From Thinopyrum elongatum (taxonomy: Eukaryota > Streptophyta > Magnoliopsida > Poales > Poaceae): DNA of 64,000 nucleotides. Location of the stretch: positions 15,625,927 through 15,689,926 of the forward strand of contig CM022301.1 in NCBI GenBank assembly GCA_011799875.1, read 5' to 3'. The notes beneath the pieces are model-generated. The model ran no database searches, had not been told where the DNA came from, and was given only the letters and a program-made list of their open reading frames with translations. A program made the position numbers and the translations under genes. Below are positions 10,322 through 21,388 of this stretch, one piece after another; position 1 is the stretch's first letter, and every line of letters starts with the position of its first letter.

Positions 10322-12083
10322 TGAAGGAAATATGCCCTAGAGGCAATAATAAAGTTGTTATTTATATTTCCTTATTTCATGATAAATGTTTATTATTCAT
10401 GCTAGAATTGTATTAACCGGAAACTTGGTACATGTGTGAATACATAGACAAAACACAGTGTCCCTAGTATGCCTCTACTAGACTAGCTCGTTAATCAAAG
10501 ATGGTTGAGTTTCCTAACCATAGATATGTGTTGTCATTTGATGAACGGGATCACATCATTAGGAGAATAACGTGATGGACAAGATCCATCCGTTAGCTTA
10601 GCATAATGATCGTTAAGTTTTATTGCTATTGCTTTCTTCATGACTTATACATATTCCTTTGACTATGAGATTATGCAACTCCCGAATACCGGAGGAACAC
10701 CTTGTATGCTATCAAACGTCACAACGTAACTGGGTGATTATAAAGATGCTCTACAGGTGTCTCCGAAGGTGTTTGTTGGGTTGGCCTAGATCGAGATTAG
10801 GATTTGTCACTCCGAGTATCGGAGAGGTATCTCTGGGCCCTCTCGGTAATGCACATCATGATAAGCCTTGCAAGCAATGTGACTAATGAGTTAGTTACGG
10901 GATGATGCATTACGGAACGAGTAAAGAGACTTGCCAGTAACGATATTGAACTAGGTATGAAGATACCGACGATCGAATCTCGGGCAAGTAACATACCGAT
11001 GACAAAGGGAATAACGTATGTTGTCATTGCGGTTTGACCGATAAAGATCTTCGTAGAATATGTAGGAACCAATATGAGCATCCAGGTTCCGCTGTTGGTT
11101 ATTGATCGGAGATGTGTCTCGGTCATGTCTACATAGTTTTCGAACCCGTAGGGTCCGCACGCTTAACGTTCGATGACGATATGTATTATATGAGTTATGT
11201 GTTTTGGTGACCGAAGGTTGTTCGGAGTCCCGGATGAGATCACGGACATGACGAGGAGTCTCGAAATGGTCGAGAGGTAAAGATTGATATATTGGAAGGT
11301 TATATTCGGACACCGGAATAGTTCCGGAGAGGTTTGGGTATTTTTCGGAGTATCGAGGGGTTACCGGAACCCCCCCCCCCCCCCCCCCCCCCCCCCCGGG
11401 GAAGTATTGGGCCATAGGGGAGAGGAGGAGGCAGGCCACAGGAGGTGGCGCCCCCCCCCCCCCCATGGGAGTCCGAATTGGACAAGGGGGAGGGGGCGCG
11501 GCCCCCCTTTCCTTCTCCCTCTCCCTCTCTTTCCCTCTTCCCCCTCCGTTGGAAAGGAAGGGGGGGCGATTAGGACTAGGAGTCCTAGTGGGACTCCCCC
11601 CACTTGGCGCGCCCCCTAGGGCCGGCGGCCTCCCCTCTCCTCCTTTATATACGGGGGCAGGGGGCACCCCAAAGCACATCAATTGTTCTCAGCCATGTGC
11701 GGTGCCCCCCTCCACCGTTTACTCCTCCGGTCATATTGTCGTAATGCTTAGGCGAAGCCCTGCGCGGATCACATCACCAACACCGTCACCACGCTGTCGT
11801 GCTGACGGAACTCATCGACTCCTTCGTACCTCTACTGGATCAAGAGTTCGAGGGACGTCATTGAGCTGAACGTGTGCAGAACTTGAAGATGCCGTACGTT
11901 CGGTACTTGATCGGTTGATTCGAGAAGACGTTCGACTACATCAACTGCGTTAAGTTAACGCTTCCGCTTTCGGTCTACGAGGGTATGTGGACACGCTCTC
12001 CCCCTCTTGTTGCTATGCATCTCCTAGATAGATCTTGCGTGAGCGTAGGAATTTTTTTGAAATTGCATGCTACGTTCCCAACA
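10322..12083 (+). repeat. 3' LTR of the Copia element
   Basis: The LTR is 1,762 bp, TG...CA, with its TATA box (TTTATATAC) at about 11643-11651. Compared with the 5' LTR it carries a 28-base C run (11370-11397) and a 14-base C run (11451-11464), and lacks a few bases next to them. Ends and target duplication are perfect. Confidence 0.92.
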
Positions 12084-12459
12084 GCCCTACCCCCCCTCTG
12101 TCTCCGGTGTCCATCTGCTCGCTAGATCTGGCCGCCGGTTTTGCTACCGTGTGTACCTGGCTTATTTCCTCGGGTTTATGGGATGCCAATTTCGCTTGTG
12201 CTTTAGGTCAGAATGCGATGCTGGGGCTTAACTAATTCCTCGGGTTCCTCGGAGGAGGTGTCAATTTTGCTTGTGATTTAGGTTGGAATGAGATGCTTGG
12301 GATCTCTCGTTGCAGTCAAATTGGGGATTTCTGAACCCCTTTCTTAAGGATCAGTGACGATTTCTTCATGATTTGGGCCGGGCTAGTACATTATTGCCAT
12401 GATTGATGATGATTCATGTTCCTAGCTAACAGTGCCTCCCCTTTTTGTTGTGTGGAAAG

Positions 12460-12702
12460 AGATTGCAAAGGATCTGGACGTGCACGGGCATGGGATCCCG
12501 GTGACAGTGGCCAACACGACCTTCCATGGCATGAACGCGCTGCATGCCGCCGGTGGCCTAGGCAGTCTGCCGGTAAAGATGGGACCATGTCTACTCTTCT
12601 TCATACAGCTGCAGTATAACAAGGCTAGTTGTCAGTTTGGACTTTTAAGCATGGCATTAGAAAAATCTTCTGTACCCTGTTTGAAGATATTGGTTCAGGT
12701 AT
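12460..12702 (+). pseudogene. Ankyrin-repeat pseudogene, internal exon(s) with deletions
   Basis: After the acceptor at 12458-12459 the frame reads IAKDLDVHGHGIPVTVANTT and then FHGMNALHAAGGLGSLPV, the first ankyrin repeat of the family. The text then departs from the family order: a short stretch encoding GTMSTLLHTAAV in another frame resembles a later repeat (normally TLLHTAAVQG), and NKASCQFGLLSMALEKSSVP with CLKILVQ corresponds to a still later repeat. Several repeats in between are missing. The last part ends at a GT donor (CAG|GTATAG, about 12702). The original frame happens to stay open across the join, but the repeat order shows internal deletions. Confidence 0.7.
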
Positions 12703-12829
12703 AGTATCCTCTGCTTATATCGCAGTAGGAATGCAGGATTTCTGTAGACTGATGTCTGATTTAGCTATCTTCGTATCACCTACTTGAAAATACTATGATT
12801 GGCTTGTCTTCTATACTTGCATCTGATAG

Positions 12830-12961
12830 GGTGGAGCTAATGTCAGTGGTGACAATCTGATAGGGTGGGATAATCTTTTGGTAAAGGCTGCAGAGAAGGG
12901 CTTAACTGAAGCTATCAAGTGCTTGTTGGAAGCTGGTGCAAACCCAAACGTTCCTAACACA
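12830..12961 (+). pseudogene. Ankyrin-repeat pseudogene, downstream exon
   Basis: A clean 132-bp exon (44 codons, phase 0) with acceptor TAG at 12827-12829 and donor GT at 12962. It reads GGANVSGDNLIGWDNLLVKA and then AEKGLTEAIKCLLEAGANPN, one full ankyrin repeat. No further exon of the family could be found before the trypsin-like remnant, so the 3' half of the gene is absent here. Confidence 0.72.
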
Positions 12962-13840
12962 GTAAGAATGCTCTTTTTGCCACATTCTTGTGTCTTGCTT
13001 TGCTTTGTGATTTCAGTAGACTTGTCTTATACAGATATGCTACAATCGTATGAGTTATGATGTCAGTACAACTACATGATGCTATCTGTAAAATTAAAAT
13101 AAAAGGCTGATTCCATACTCATTAAATGCACAAGCATTTCCTTGCACCTTCTTTGCAGCCTAAGCTTTGTTCCTGAAAACTCATTTTATTTAAATGATGC
13201 ATTATTGGGTTAGCTTATTTTTCTCAAGTGGTAATTTATCAGGTCCGATTTTGTTGGGGAAAAAACAGGTGTTCCAATTTACTTAAAGAGCTGTTTGTTA
13301 CTTTGTTTCATGTGTATGTTTTTTCGGCAAATGGCGGATTTTATTAACTCAAAATGAAGCATCAATGGGATACAAACATAATGAGCACACACTTGGTCTC
13401 TACATTGGCAATGGAGTATATACTACTTAATTGAAACATAGTTAAGTAGTACTCAGACGTTATGATATGTAGGCAGACATGTTTGTCAATGAACATACAA
13501 TTTGTATTCTTTGACTGCATCGGCAGTGATGTACAAGTAATAAAGAATAGAAAAAATCAGTCACCGGGTTCAGAAAGCAGGGAATAAAGGGCATCCATCG
13601 TTCAGGAATAAGCAAATAATACTACTACTAGATCATATGATTTATACACTAGAGTCTACAGCTCCCTAGCTTATATCGCGCACAGGAAGAGCGATTTGAT
13701 CTACCTTGTCTTTCGCCAGTCTTTTCGAAGCTCGGCTAAAACATAGAGCATCCATCGGTTCTGCACTTGCTCCCGCCACATATATTCAGCTCGGCTAACA
13801 CTACAACATCAAGTCTGCACTTGCTTCCGATCCGGTACCT
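12962..13840. other. Non-coding stretch with a LINE-tail-like segment
   Basis: 12962-13310 looks like intron or flank. At about 13320-13400 a segment reading TTTTTTCGGCAAATGGCGG, then ATTTTATTAACTC and AAAATGAAGCATC, resembles the 3' end of a minus-strand retroposon or LINE, or a reused transcript tail. It could also be the 3' UTR of the minus-strand protease remnant that follows. No open frame of note. Confidence 0.4.
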
Positions 13841-14573
13841 TCACCTCCGGCGACGCGCGCCTACTGGGAGGACGACGACGCGGATAGCGTGGACGGCGAG
13901 GGCAGGCCCTGCGCTGACGGCCAAGGCACACCAAGCATGATTCGCAGCGTGAAGCTGCTCTGCGACGGCGGTGGCCAGTTCAGCCGCAGTGGCGGTGGCG
14001 GCCTCGTCACGCGCGGTAGCCAGGAAGGCCAGGAGGTGCTGAGGGGCGACGAAGTATGAGTGATCCTCGAGCAACTTGCCGTGCAGGACGCCGATGACAT
14101 CCCCGGCGAGGTTGAAGAGCGGGGCGCCGGATGCGCCGTCCGTGCTCCCGATCTGGGCCTCGAGCAGGCTCATGCTGTAGCCGGCCGCGTTGGCGTGGAA
14201 GTCGGCGGCCACTCTGACCTCGCACTGGGTGCCCACGTAGAAGAGGTGAATGAGGTCACTGGGCCATGCTAGCATCATGCAGGGCTGGCATGGCTGGAGC
14301 ACGTCGGTGAACTGCAGCCGGGGGTGTGGCGCTGGGCAAAGCACGGTCTGCCACTCCCGGTGTATCCCCGCCCCCACCCTCTGCGCGCGTCCTCAGTGCG
14401 ACGTCGCTGGCGTACGCGGTGAGCACCATGCAGTCGATGGCGCAGTCTATGGAGGAAGCCCACGCCTGGATGGGCCCTCGCCAGTCCAGCTCCGAGTGCG
14501 GGCTCGATGTCGTACAGCCGGTTGACCTACGTACGGTCTTAACTTGGCTGCCAGTCCCCCGTGCGTGGTACAC
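13841..14573 (-). pseudogene. Trypsin-like serine protease remnant
   Basis: On the minus strand one frame reads IDCMVLTAYASDVALRTR (about 14400-14450), where SDVAL fits the catalytic-Asp motif DxAL of trypsin-like folds. The next frame (14377-13841) reads HREWQTVLCPAPHP, then GSTDGASGAPLFN followed by DVIGVLHG, where GASGAP fits the catalytic-Ser motif GxSGxP. The two parts lie in different frames, with the shift in a G-rich run near 14375, so the gene is broken or misread there. The catalytic His part is not clearly seen; a segment reading HVATGFAVT near 14620 may be the N-terminal strand. The 5' side is cut off by CACTA element 1. A distant plant homologue of Deg/trypsin_2 proteins is a reasonable guess, not proven. 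Confidence 0.55.
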
Positions 14574-14723
14574 GTGCTGTATCTATCAGGTCAGCGATTG
14601 TGACAGCGAAGCCGGTGGCAACGTGCTCGCTCGCAGGCCAAGAATCCAAGGAACCATATATCCATCCATCCATGGGATCGAATCGAATAAATAAAACAAT
14701 AAGGCGCGCCACATCGATGGCAT

Positions 14724-15013
14724 CACTGATAGAAAAAGGGTCTAATGTAAAGCTCATTAGTCCCGGTTTGTAATTGAACCGACACTAATATGACCATTAG
14801 TGCCGGTTTCAACGGCTAGGCGAGCGGCGCTCATTAGTACCGGTTCGTGGCGAACCTTTAGTACCGGTTCGTGCCACGAACCGGTAATAAAGAGGTGGTG
14901 GCAGGCTGTTGTTAGGCTGGGGCCTCACCAGCACCTTTAGTACCGGTTCATGCCACGAACCGGGACTAGAGATGTACCTTTTGTCCCGGTTCGTCTAACC
15001 AACCGGGACTAAA
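14724..15013. repeat. CACTA 1 left subterminal repeats
   Basis: About ten direct and inverted copies of TAGTACCGGTTCGTG- or CATTAGTCCCGGTT-type motifs follow the terminal CACTG. In CACTA elements such motifs bind the element-encoded DNA-binding protein and are needed for transposition. They also form local palindromes. Confidence 0.85.
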
Positions 15014-15017
15014 GATA

Positions 15018-15028
15018 TCTATATATAG
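15018..15028 (+). promoter_or_regulatory. TATA box of CACTA 1 genes A and B
   Basis: TCTATATATAG lies directly after the last subterminal repeat and about 500 bp before the first coding exon. CACTA 2 has TTTATATAG at the equivalent place (46209-46217, read on the minus strand). Confidence 0.6.
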
Positions 15029-15534
15029 TGCTTCGTCCAGCCCGAGCCGAAGCGCTCTGTTTTTTTCCTCCTCTCTGTTTTTCTTCCTCTCTTGCTCGAG
15101 CTCACCTCCATTTTTGCCAAAATTTGTGAAGATTTGAAGGCACCCCATCCATCCAAGTGATCACAAAGGTTAGCAAAACTTTGTCTTTTTATCTCTCATT
15201 GCTAGATTAGCTCTTGCATGCTCTATAATTATAGTGATTCGTGGGTTTTTTAGTTTGGGGGGAATTATATGTGGTAGTTTATTTGATTTATATGCAATTT
15301 GAGGTCAAAATAACTCTTAGTTTGTATATGTAGGTCTGGTTTACTTAGTGCCTTCCCGTCTTCGTCCTAACCACCGTCGATCGTCCGCACCGTCCCGTCG
15401 CCGGCACCACCTTGTGGTGAGCCTCTTGTTCTTATCTTTTTTATATAAAAAAATCATGTTTGTGTGATTTATATATATAGTTACTTGTATAATTATATTA
15501 CCCGACCCGTACGTTGTTTGTTATACATAGTGCC

Positions 15535-15979
15535 ATGGTTTTGATATCCGTCCCCATCGGCTCTCGTCCGGGTTATGATTCGGATGTGGTATATTCTCTT
15601 TTAAAACTATTTGTTGCATTTCGTGTTTATGACAAATTATCCCCATCAAGTTGACATAGATATTTTCATCTAGGAGGTATGTGAACTGAAAATTCCAACC
15701 GACCCTATTGTTGAGAGGTTAAATTTAGTTGAAAAAGAAAACAAGTATTTGAAAGAAAAATTGAAAAGAATTGAGGGGGAGAAGATGGAATTGGAGTTGC
15801 ATGTTGCCGATGTCGTCGATGATCACAAGATCAAGATGGAGAAAATGTGCTTGAAGATTAGAAAGATTAGAAAATATGCCATCGATAGTGAGGCTTGATA
15901 TCATTATGCTGTTGGATCAATTGTTACCTTAGTTGCGATCTTGATCGCATTTGTTGTTGCATTTAAATGCTTTAGCTAG
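15535..15979 (+). pseudogene. CACTA gene A: small coiled-coil protein with a C-terminal membrane segment (one stop)
   Basis: Exon 1 is 15535-15588 (MVLISVPIGSRPGYDSDV), donor GT at 15589; exon 2 is 15674-15979, acceptor AG at 15672-15673, phase 0. Total length would be 119 residues. Exon 2 has a charged heptad-like stretch (ERLNLVEKENKYLKEKLKRI and on to about residue 80), predicted coiled coil, then a hydrophobic segment VGSIVTLVAILIAFVVAF near the C-terminus, a likely single membrane span, and the end KCFS. A TGA at 15896-15898 replaces a Trp found in element 2, just before the hydrophobic segment. The exon structure and length are identical in the two elements. Function unknown; it is unexpected for a DNA transposon to encode a membrane protein. 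Confidence 0.65.
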
Positions 15980-16056
15980 AGAGTTATTTGTATGTTGTTT
16001 TATGAGAATAAGTGTTGTATGAACTTGTATTAATTTGGTCTTTTCGGTGATGTGTA

Positions 16057-19000
16057 ATGAAGATGAGCCGACAATGGATGTACGATGACCGATGCTCTCC
16101 CCAGTTCGTTAATGGCGTGCGTACTTTTCTGCTTGCGGCTGAGGCAAACAAGCGGGCGGATGGTTTTATGCCTTGTCCATGTGCTGGCTGTAAGAATGAT
16201 CGGAATTACTCTAAGTCAAGAACCATTCACGTCCACCTGTTTGAGTCCGGTTTCATGCCCCTCTATAATGTTTGGACCAAGCACGGAGAAAAAGGGGTTA
16301 TGATGGAAGATAATGAAGAAGAAGAGGACGACGATGACAGCTATCCTGGCCATGGGTTCCCTGAATACGATGGTACAACAATGGGGGAAGAATTTGAGCC
16401 GGCAATGCGGGAAGAAGCTGAAGAAGAGGCATCAGATGAGCCCGCTAATAATCTAGGTCGGGCCATTGCCGATGCAAAGAGAAACTGCGTAAGTGAAAAG
16501 GAGAAGAAGAAGTTGCAGCGCATGTTAGAGGATCACAAGAAATTGTTGTACCCGAATTGCGAAGCTGACAAGAAAAAGCTGGGCACCACACTGGAATTGC
16601 TGCAATGAAAGGCAGAGAATGATGTATCTGACAAGGGATTTGGAAAGTTGGTGGTAATGTTAAAGAAGATGCTTCCAAAGGACAACGAATTGCCCGAGAG
16701 TACGTATGAAGTAAAGAAGGCTGTCTGCCCTCTAGGATTAGAGGTGCAGAAGATACATGCATGCCCTAATGACTGCATCATCTACCGCGGTGAGTACGAG
16801 GATTTGAATGCGTGCCCGGTATGCGGTGCATTGCGCTATAAGATCAGCCGCGATGACCCTGGTGATGTCGAGGGCGAGCGCCCCAGGAAGAAGATTCCTG
16901 CCAAGGTGATGTGGTATGCTCCTATAATACCACGGTTGAAACATTTGTTTCAAAACAAAGAGCATGCCAAGTTGATGCGATGGCATAGAGAAGACCGTAA
17001 GAAAGGCGGGAAGTTGAGAGTACCCGCTGACGGGTCGCAGTGAAGAAAAATCGAGAGAAAGTACTGGGAGGACTTTGCAGGTGACGCAAGGAACGTATGG
17101 TTTGGTCTAAGCGCAAATGGCATTAATCCTTTTGGGGAGCAGAGCAGCAATCATAGCACCTGGCCTGTGACTCTATGTATGTATAACCTTCCTCCTTCGT
17201 TGTGCATGAAGCGGAAGTTCATTATGATGCCAGTGCTCATCCAAGGCCCTAAGCAACCCGGCAACGAAATTGATGTGTACCTAAGGCCATTAGTTGAAGA
17301 ACTCTTACAGCTGTGGAATGGAAAAGGTGTACATGCGTGGTGTGAGCACAGACAGGAGGAATTTGACCTACATGCGTTGCTGTTTGTGACCATCAATGAT
17401 TGGCCTGCTCTCAGTAACCTTTCAGGACAAACAAACAAGGGATACCGCGCATGCACGCACTGTTTGGATGATACCGACAGTATATATTTGGATAATTGTA
17501 AGAAGAATGTGTACCTGGGACATCGTCGATTTCTTCCGAGCAGGCATCCCGTAAGAAAGAAAGGCAAGCATTTCAAAGGTGAGGCGGATCATCCGACGAA
17601 GCCTCGCCACCGTACTGGTGATGATGTACATGATATGGTCAAGGATTTGAAGGTAACCTTTGGAAAGGGTCCTGGCGGACAACCTGTTCCGAATGACGCT
17701 GACGGACGCGCACCCATGTGGAAGAAGAAATCTATATTTTGGGACCTACCCCATTGGAAAGACCTAGAGGTCCGCTCTGCAATCGACGTGATGCACGTGA
17801 CGAAGAATCTTTCCGTGACCCTGCTTGACTTCTTGGGTGTGTATGGGAAGACAAAAGATACACCGGAGGCAAGGGAGGACCAGCAACGTATGCACGAAAA
17901 AGACGGCATACATCAGGGTCATGCCAGCTACGCTCTTACCAAAGAAGAGAAGGAAATCTTCTTTGAATGCCTGCTCAGTATGAAGGTCCCGTCTGGCTTC
18001 TCGTCGAATATAAAGGGAATAATAAATATGGCAGAGAAAAAGTTCCAGAACCTAAAGTCTCATGATTGCCACGTGATTATGACGCAACTGATTCCGGTTG
18101 CATTGAGGGGGCTTCTACCGGAAAACGTTCGTTTAGCCATTGTGAAGCTATGTGCATTCCTCAATGCAATCTCTAAGAAGGTAATCGATCCAGAAATCAT
18201 ACCAAGGTTAGAGAATGATTTGGTGCAATGTCTTGTCAGTTTCGAGTTGGTGTTCCCACCATCCTTCTTCAACATCATGATGCACGTCCTAGTTCACCTA
18301 TGCGAAGAGATTAACGTTCTGCGTCCTATATTTCTACACAATATGTTGCCCTTTGAGAGGTTCATGGGAGTCTTAAAGAAATATGTTCATAACCGTGCTA
18401 GGCCAGAAGGAAGCATCTCCAAGGGCCATGAAAATGAGGAGGTCATTGAGTTTTGTATTGACTTTATTCCTGACCTTAATCCGATTGGTGCTCCTGAATA
18501 GCGGCATAAGGGCAGACTGGGTGGAAATGGCACGCTAGGACTGGAACAAATAATATGTATGGACGGGCATTCTCTCACTCAAGCACAGTATACAGTTCTA
18601 CAAAATTCCGCCTTGGTGACTCCGTATATGGAGGAACACAAGAATATTCTACGCTCCAAACACCCGGAGCAGTCTGACGACTGGATTACACGTGAACAAA
18701 CGGGGACTTTCGCCGGTTGGTTGCAGACACGTGCCATGCATGACGCCGCTGTTGAAGATGACATGTACTTGCTGTCCCAGTTACCATCTTCGAATATAAT
18801 GACTTTCAAAGGGTACGAGATAAATGGGAATACATTCTACACGATCGCCCAAGATAAGAAGAGCACCAACCAAAACAGTGGTGTCCGCTTTGATGCAGCA
18901 ATCAAGAGGGGAAAGGACACATATTATGGTTACATAGAGGAGATATGGGAACTTGACTATGGACGTGGTTTGAAGGTCCCTTTGTTTCGGTGCAAATGGG

Positions 19001-19413
19001 TTAATATGACACGAGGCGGGGTAACAGAAGACCCGCAGTACGGAATGACAACAGTGGATCTCAACAATCTTGCGTACGCAGATGAACCATTCGTCCTAGC
19101 CAATGATGTGGTGCAGGTTTTCTTTGTGAAGGACATGTCTACCAAGCCGAGAAAAAGATAAGATAAGAAAGCGAATACATCATACGATGAGCCAAAGCGC
19201 CACATAGTTCTTTCAGGGAAAAGAAACATCATGGGAGAGGATGACAAGAAAGACATGTTAGAAGATTATGAAAAGTTTCATGAAATTGCTCCCTTCATAG
19301 TGAATATTGACCCGAGCATCCAGTTAAATGATGAAGATTGTCCATGGTTACGGCGCAAAGGGACACACGCGAAGAAAAAGTTTCACACCCAAAGATCCCA
19401 CTCTGGGATGTGA
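16057..19413 (+). pseudogene. CACTA gene B: TNP2-type transposase, four in-frame stops
   Basis: One uninterrupted phase runs from ATG 16057 to the end at 19411-19413 (1,118 codons). It is broken only by stops at 16606-16608 (TGA), 17041-17043 (TGA), 18499-18501 (TAG) and 19159-19161 (TAA); element 2 has Trp, Trp, Ser and Lys there. Domains: transposase-associated N-terminus with CPCAGCKN (residues about 1-85); an acidic Glu/Asp linker (about 90-135); Transposase_21 core from about 265 with CPVCGALRY, WFGLSANGINPFG, NLPPSLCMKRKFIM and ALLFVTINDWPALSN; a DUF4218 region with SHDCHVIMTQLIPVALRGLL (about 665-800); and a DUF4216-like region with GYIEEIWELDYGRGLKVPLF (about 950). The protein would cut and join element ends. 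Absence of indels with several stops suggests decay by point mutation only. Confidence 0.93.
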
Positions 19414-19576
19414 CCGGCTTCACTGTCATCACTTTCTTCTCTAGTGAGTTTCCGGACTTATATATCTGGAAAGTCCCACTTTGGACAAACCATAGGGAAT
19501 CTTTGTAATAGTTAGGGTGCTTATGTGCTTTGGCATTTGAAACGTGTACTTTTGTGCTTCGGACAAACGTGTACCT
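19414..19576 (+). other. CACTA 1 transposase 3' flank
   Basis: Short non-coding flank. The equivalent position in element 2, just after the transposase stop, is where a 3.8-kb LTR-type insertion entered. Confidence 0.6.
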
Positions 19577-20860
19577 TTCTGACTTCATTTGCTATTTTTC
19601 AGCTCATTTACTGATTTTTTTGAGCTAAATGACCCTGAAATTGAAAAGCACTACAAAATGAACTCTGAAAAGGTTGAAAGTTGGCATGGTATCACCATTT
19701 CACCCACATAGCATGTGCGAAAAAGTTGAGAGGGTTACGGCAAAAACTGGATGCACTTCGTGTACAAAATGGACAATCTCTTTCGAAGTATCAGGATTTC
19801 GGACGAAAACTCATCTGTTACAAAGACATTTCATTTTTTTAAACTTATTACAACTTCAGACTTTTTGTGCATTCAGTATGCACCATTGAAAGCCACGTCA
19901 TCAACTTTTAACCCTTTCTGACTTCATTTGCTATTTTTCATGCATTTACTGATTTTTTTTGAGCTAAATGACACTGAAATTGAAAAGCACTACAGATGAA
20001 CTCTGAAAAGGTTGAAAGTTGGCATGGTATCATCATTTCACCCATATAGCATGTGCAAAAAAGTTGAGAGGGTTACGGCAAAAACTGGATGCACTTCGTG
20101 TACAAAATGGACAATCTCTTTCGAAGTATCAGGATTTCGGACGAAAACTCATCTGTTACAAAGGCATTTCATTTTTTTAAACTTATTACAACTCCAGACT
20201 TTTTGTGCGTTCAGTATGCACCATTGAAAGCCACGTCATGAACTTTCAACCCTTTCTGACTTCATTTGCTATTTTTCATGCATTTACTGATTTTTTTAGC
20301 TAAATGACCCTGAAATTGAAAAGCACTACAAATGAACTCTGAAAAGGTTGATAATTGGCATGGTATCATCATTTCACCCACATAGCATGTGCGAAAAAGT
20401 TGAGAGGGTTACGGCAAAAACTGGATGCACTTCGTGTACAAAATGGACAATCTGTTTTGAAGTATCAGGGTTTCGGACGAAAACTCATCTGTTACAAAGG
20501 CATTTCATTTTTTTAAACTTATTACAACTCCAGACTTTTTGTGTGTTCAGTATGCACCATTGAAAGCCACGTCATCAACTTTCAACCCTTTCTGACTTCA
20601 TTTGCTATTTTTCATGCATTTACTGATTTTTTTGAGCTAAATGACCCTGAAATTGAAAAGCACTACAAATGAACTCTGAAAAGGTTGAAAGTTGGCATGG
20701 TATCATCATTTCACCCACATAGCATGTGCAAAAAAGTTGAGAGGGTTACGGCAAAAACTGGATGCACTTCGTGTACAAAATGGACAATCTCGAAGTATCA
20801 GGGTTTCGGACGTAAACTCATTTGTTACAAAGGCATTTCATTTTTTAAAAGAACCTAAGT
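19577..20860 (+). repeat. CACTA 1 internal tandem repeat, ~337-bp unit, three full copies plus a partial one
   Basis: Units begin TTTCTGACTTCATTTGCTAT at about 19577, 19914, 20252 and 20588; the last is cut short near 20860. Copies are about 95% alike or better by eye. Each unit contains an incidental ~71-codon frame that is not a gene. Element 2 has two full copies plus a partial one at the same place. Possible roles are spacing or protein binding; this is inference. Confidence 0.9.
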
Positions 20861-21388
20861 ATTACCAAATTGAATATAATGATAAAACACACTAATATTA
20901 AACAGCGAAAAAAAGAATTACTGAAAAATCTATTTTTAAAGTAATATTATTCACAAACTAGTGATTCACACAAAATTCAAATAATTCAAATTTAAACTAT
21001 CCAAATTTAAAAAATACTGGCACTAACAGAAAGTTTTATATTTTTTTACCTAAAGCAAAAAGATTCACAAAGAAACTCTAAATAAAGAAAAAACAAATCA
21101 GAAATAAAAGAAAATAAATAAAGCAGAAAAGAAAGAAAAAATAAAAAAACCCGCCTACTGGGCCACAACGGCCTGCATACGACTAGAAACCCAACATGTA
21201 GTTGGGCCAGAATGCAGGCCCGCAAGGCCCAGTAGGCCCACAGGGCAGCGCAGCACAGGTAGGCCCAGAAGGCCTGCTTTAGAGAGGAGCTCGAAGGAGC
21301 AGCCGCGGCTGGGTTTATAAACCAGTGCGGCTGCCCTTCGCTCGGCGAGGTGGGACTAAACTTTGTGCACCGCACCTGCGCCAGCGCA
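20861..21388 (+). other. CACTA 1 spacer between transposase and second promoter
   Basis: An A-rich non-coding segment (20870-21150) is followed by a GGCCCA-rich segment (21160-21260) with several copies of AGGCCCA, GGGCC and GGCCTGC. GGCCCA motifs are common in plant promoters. No reading frame of note. Confidence 0.5.

Larger units (their letters stand above)
3509..12083 (+). mobile_element. Angela/BARE/WIS-type Copia LTR retrotransposon, full length, dead
   Basis: The element is 8,575 bp with LTRs at 3509-5254 and 10322-12083, starting TGAAGGAAATATGCCC and ending ACGTTCCCAACA, and is flanked by a perfect 5-bp target duplication GCCCT (3504-3508 and 12084-12088). A tRNA-Met-type primer site and a purine-rich tract adjoin the LTRs. 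The internal order is gag, CCHC knuckle, protease, integrase, reverse transcriptase, RNase H, which is Copia order. The coding part has at least three frameshifts, several in-frame stops and an internal RNase H deletion, so it cannot encode a working polyprotein. By eye the two LTRs differ at roughly 2-3% of sites, mostly transitions, apart from poly-C length changes. The LTR matches the Angela/BARE/WIS group; the exact family name needs a database. Confidence 0.95.

Noticed and set aside
13841..14377. An intact, functional protease gene
   Set aside because: The Asp and Ser motifs are in different frames, the His part is unclear, and the 5' part is cut by CACTA 1.
19577..20895. Repeated 71-codon frames (MKVGMVS... 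type)
   Set aside because: They follow the 337-bp tandem repeat and occur in non-coding DNA with no start context; not genes.
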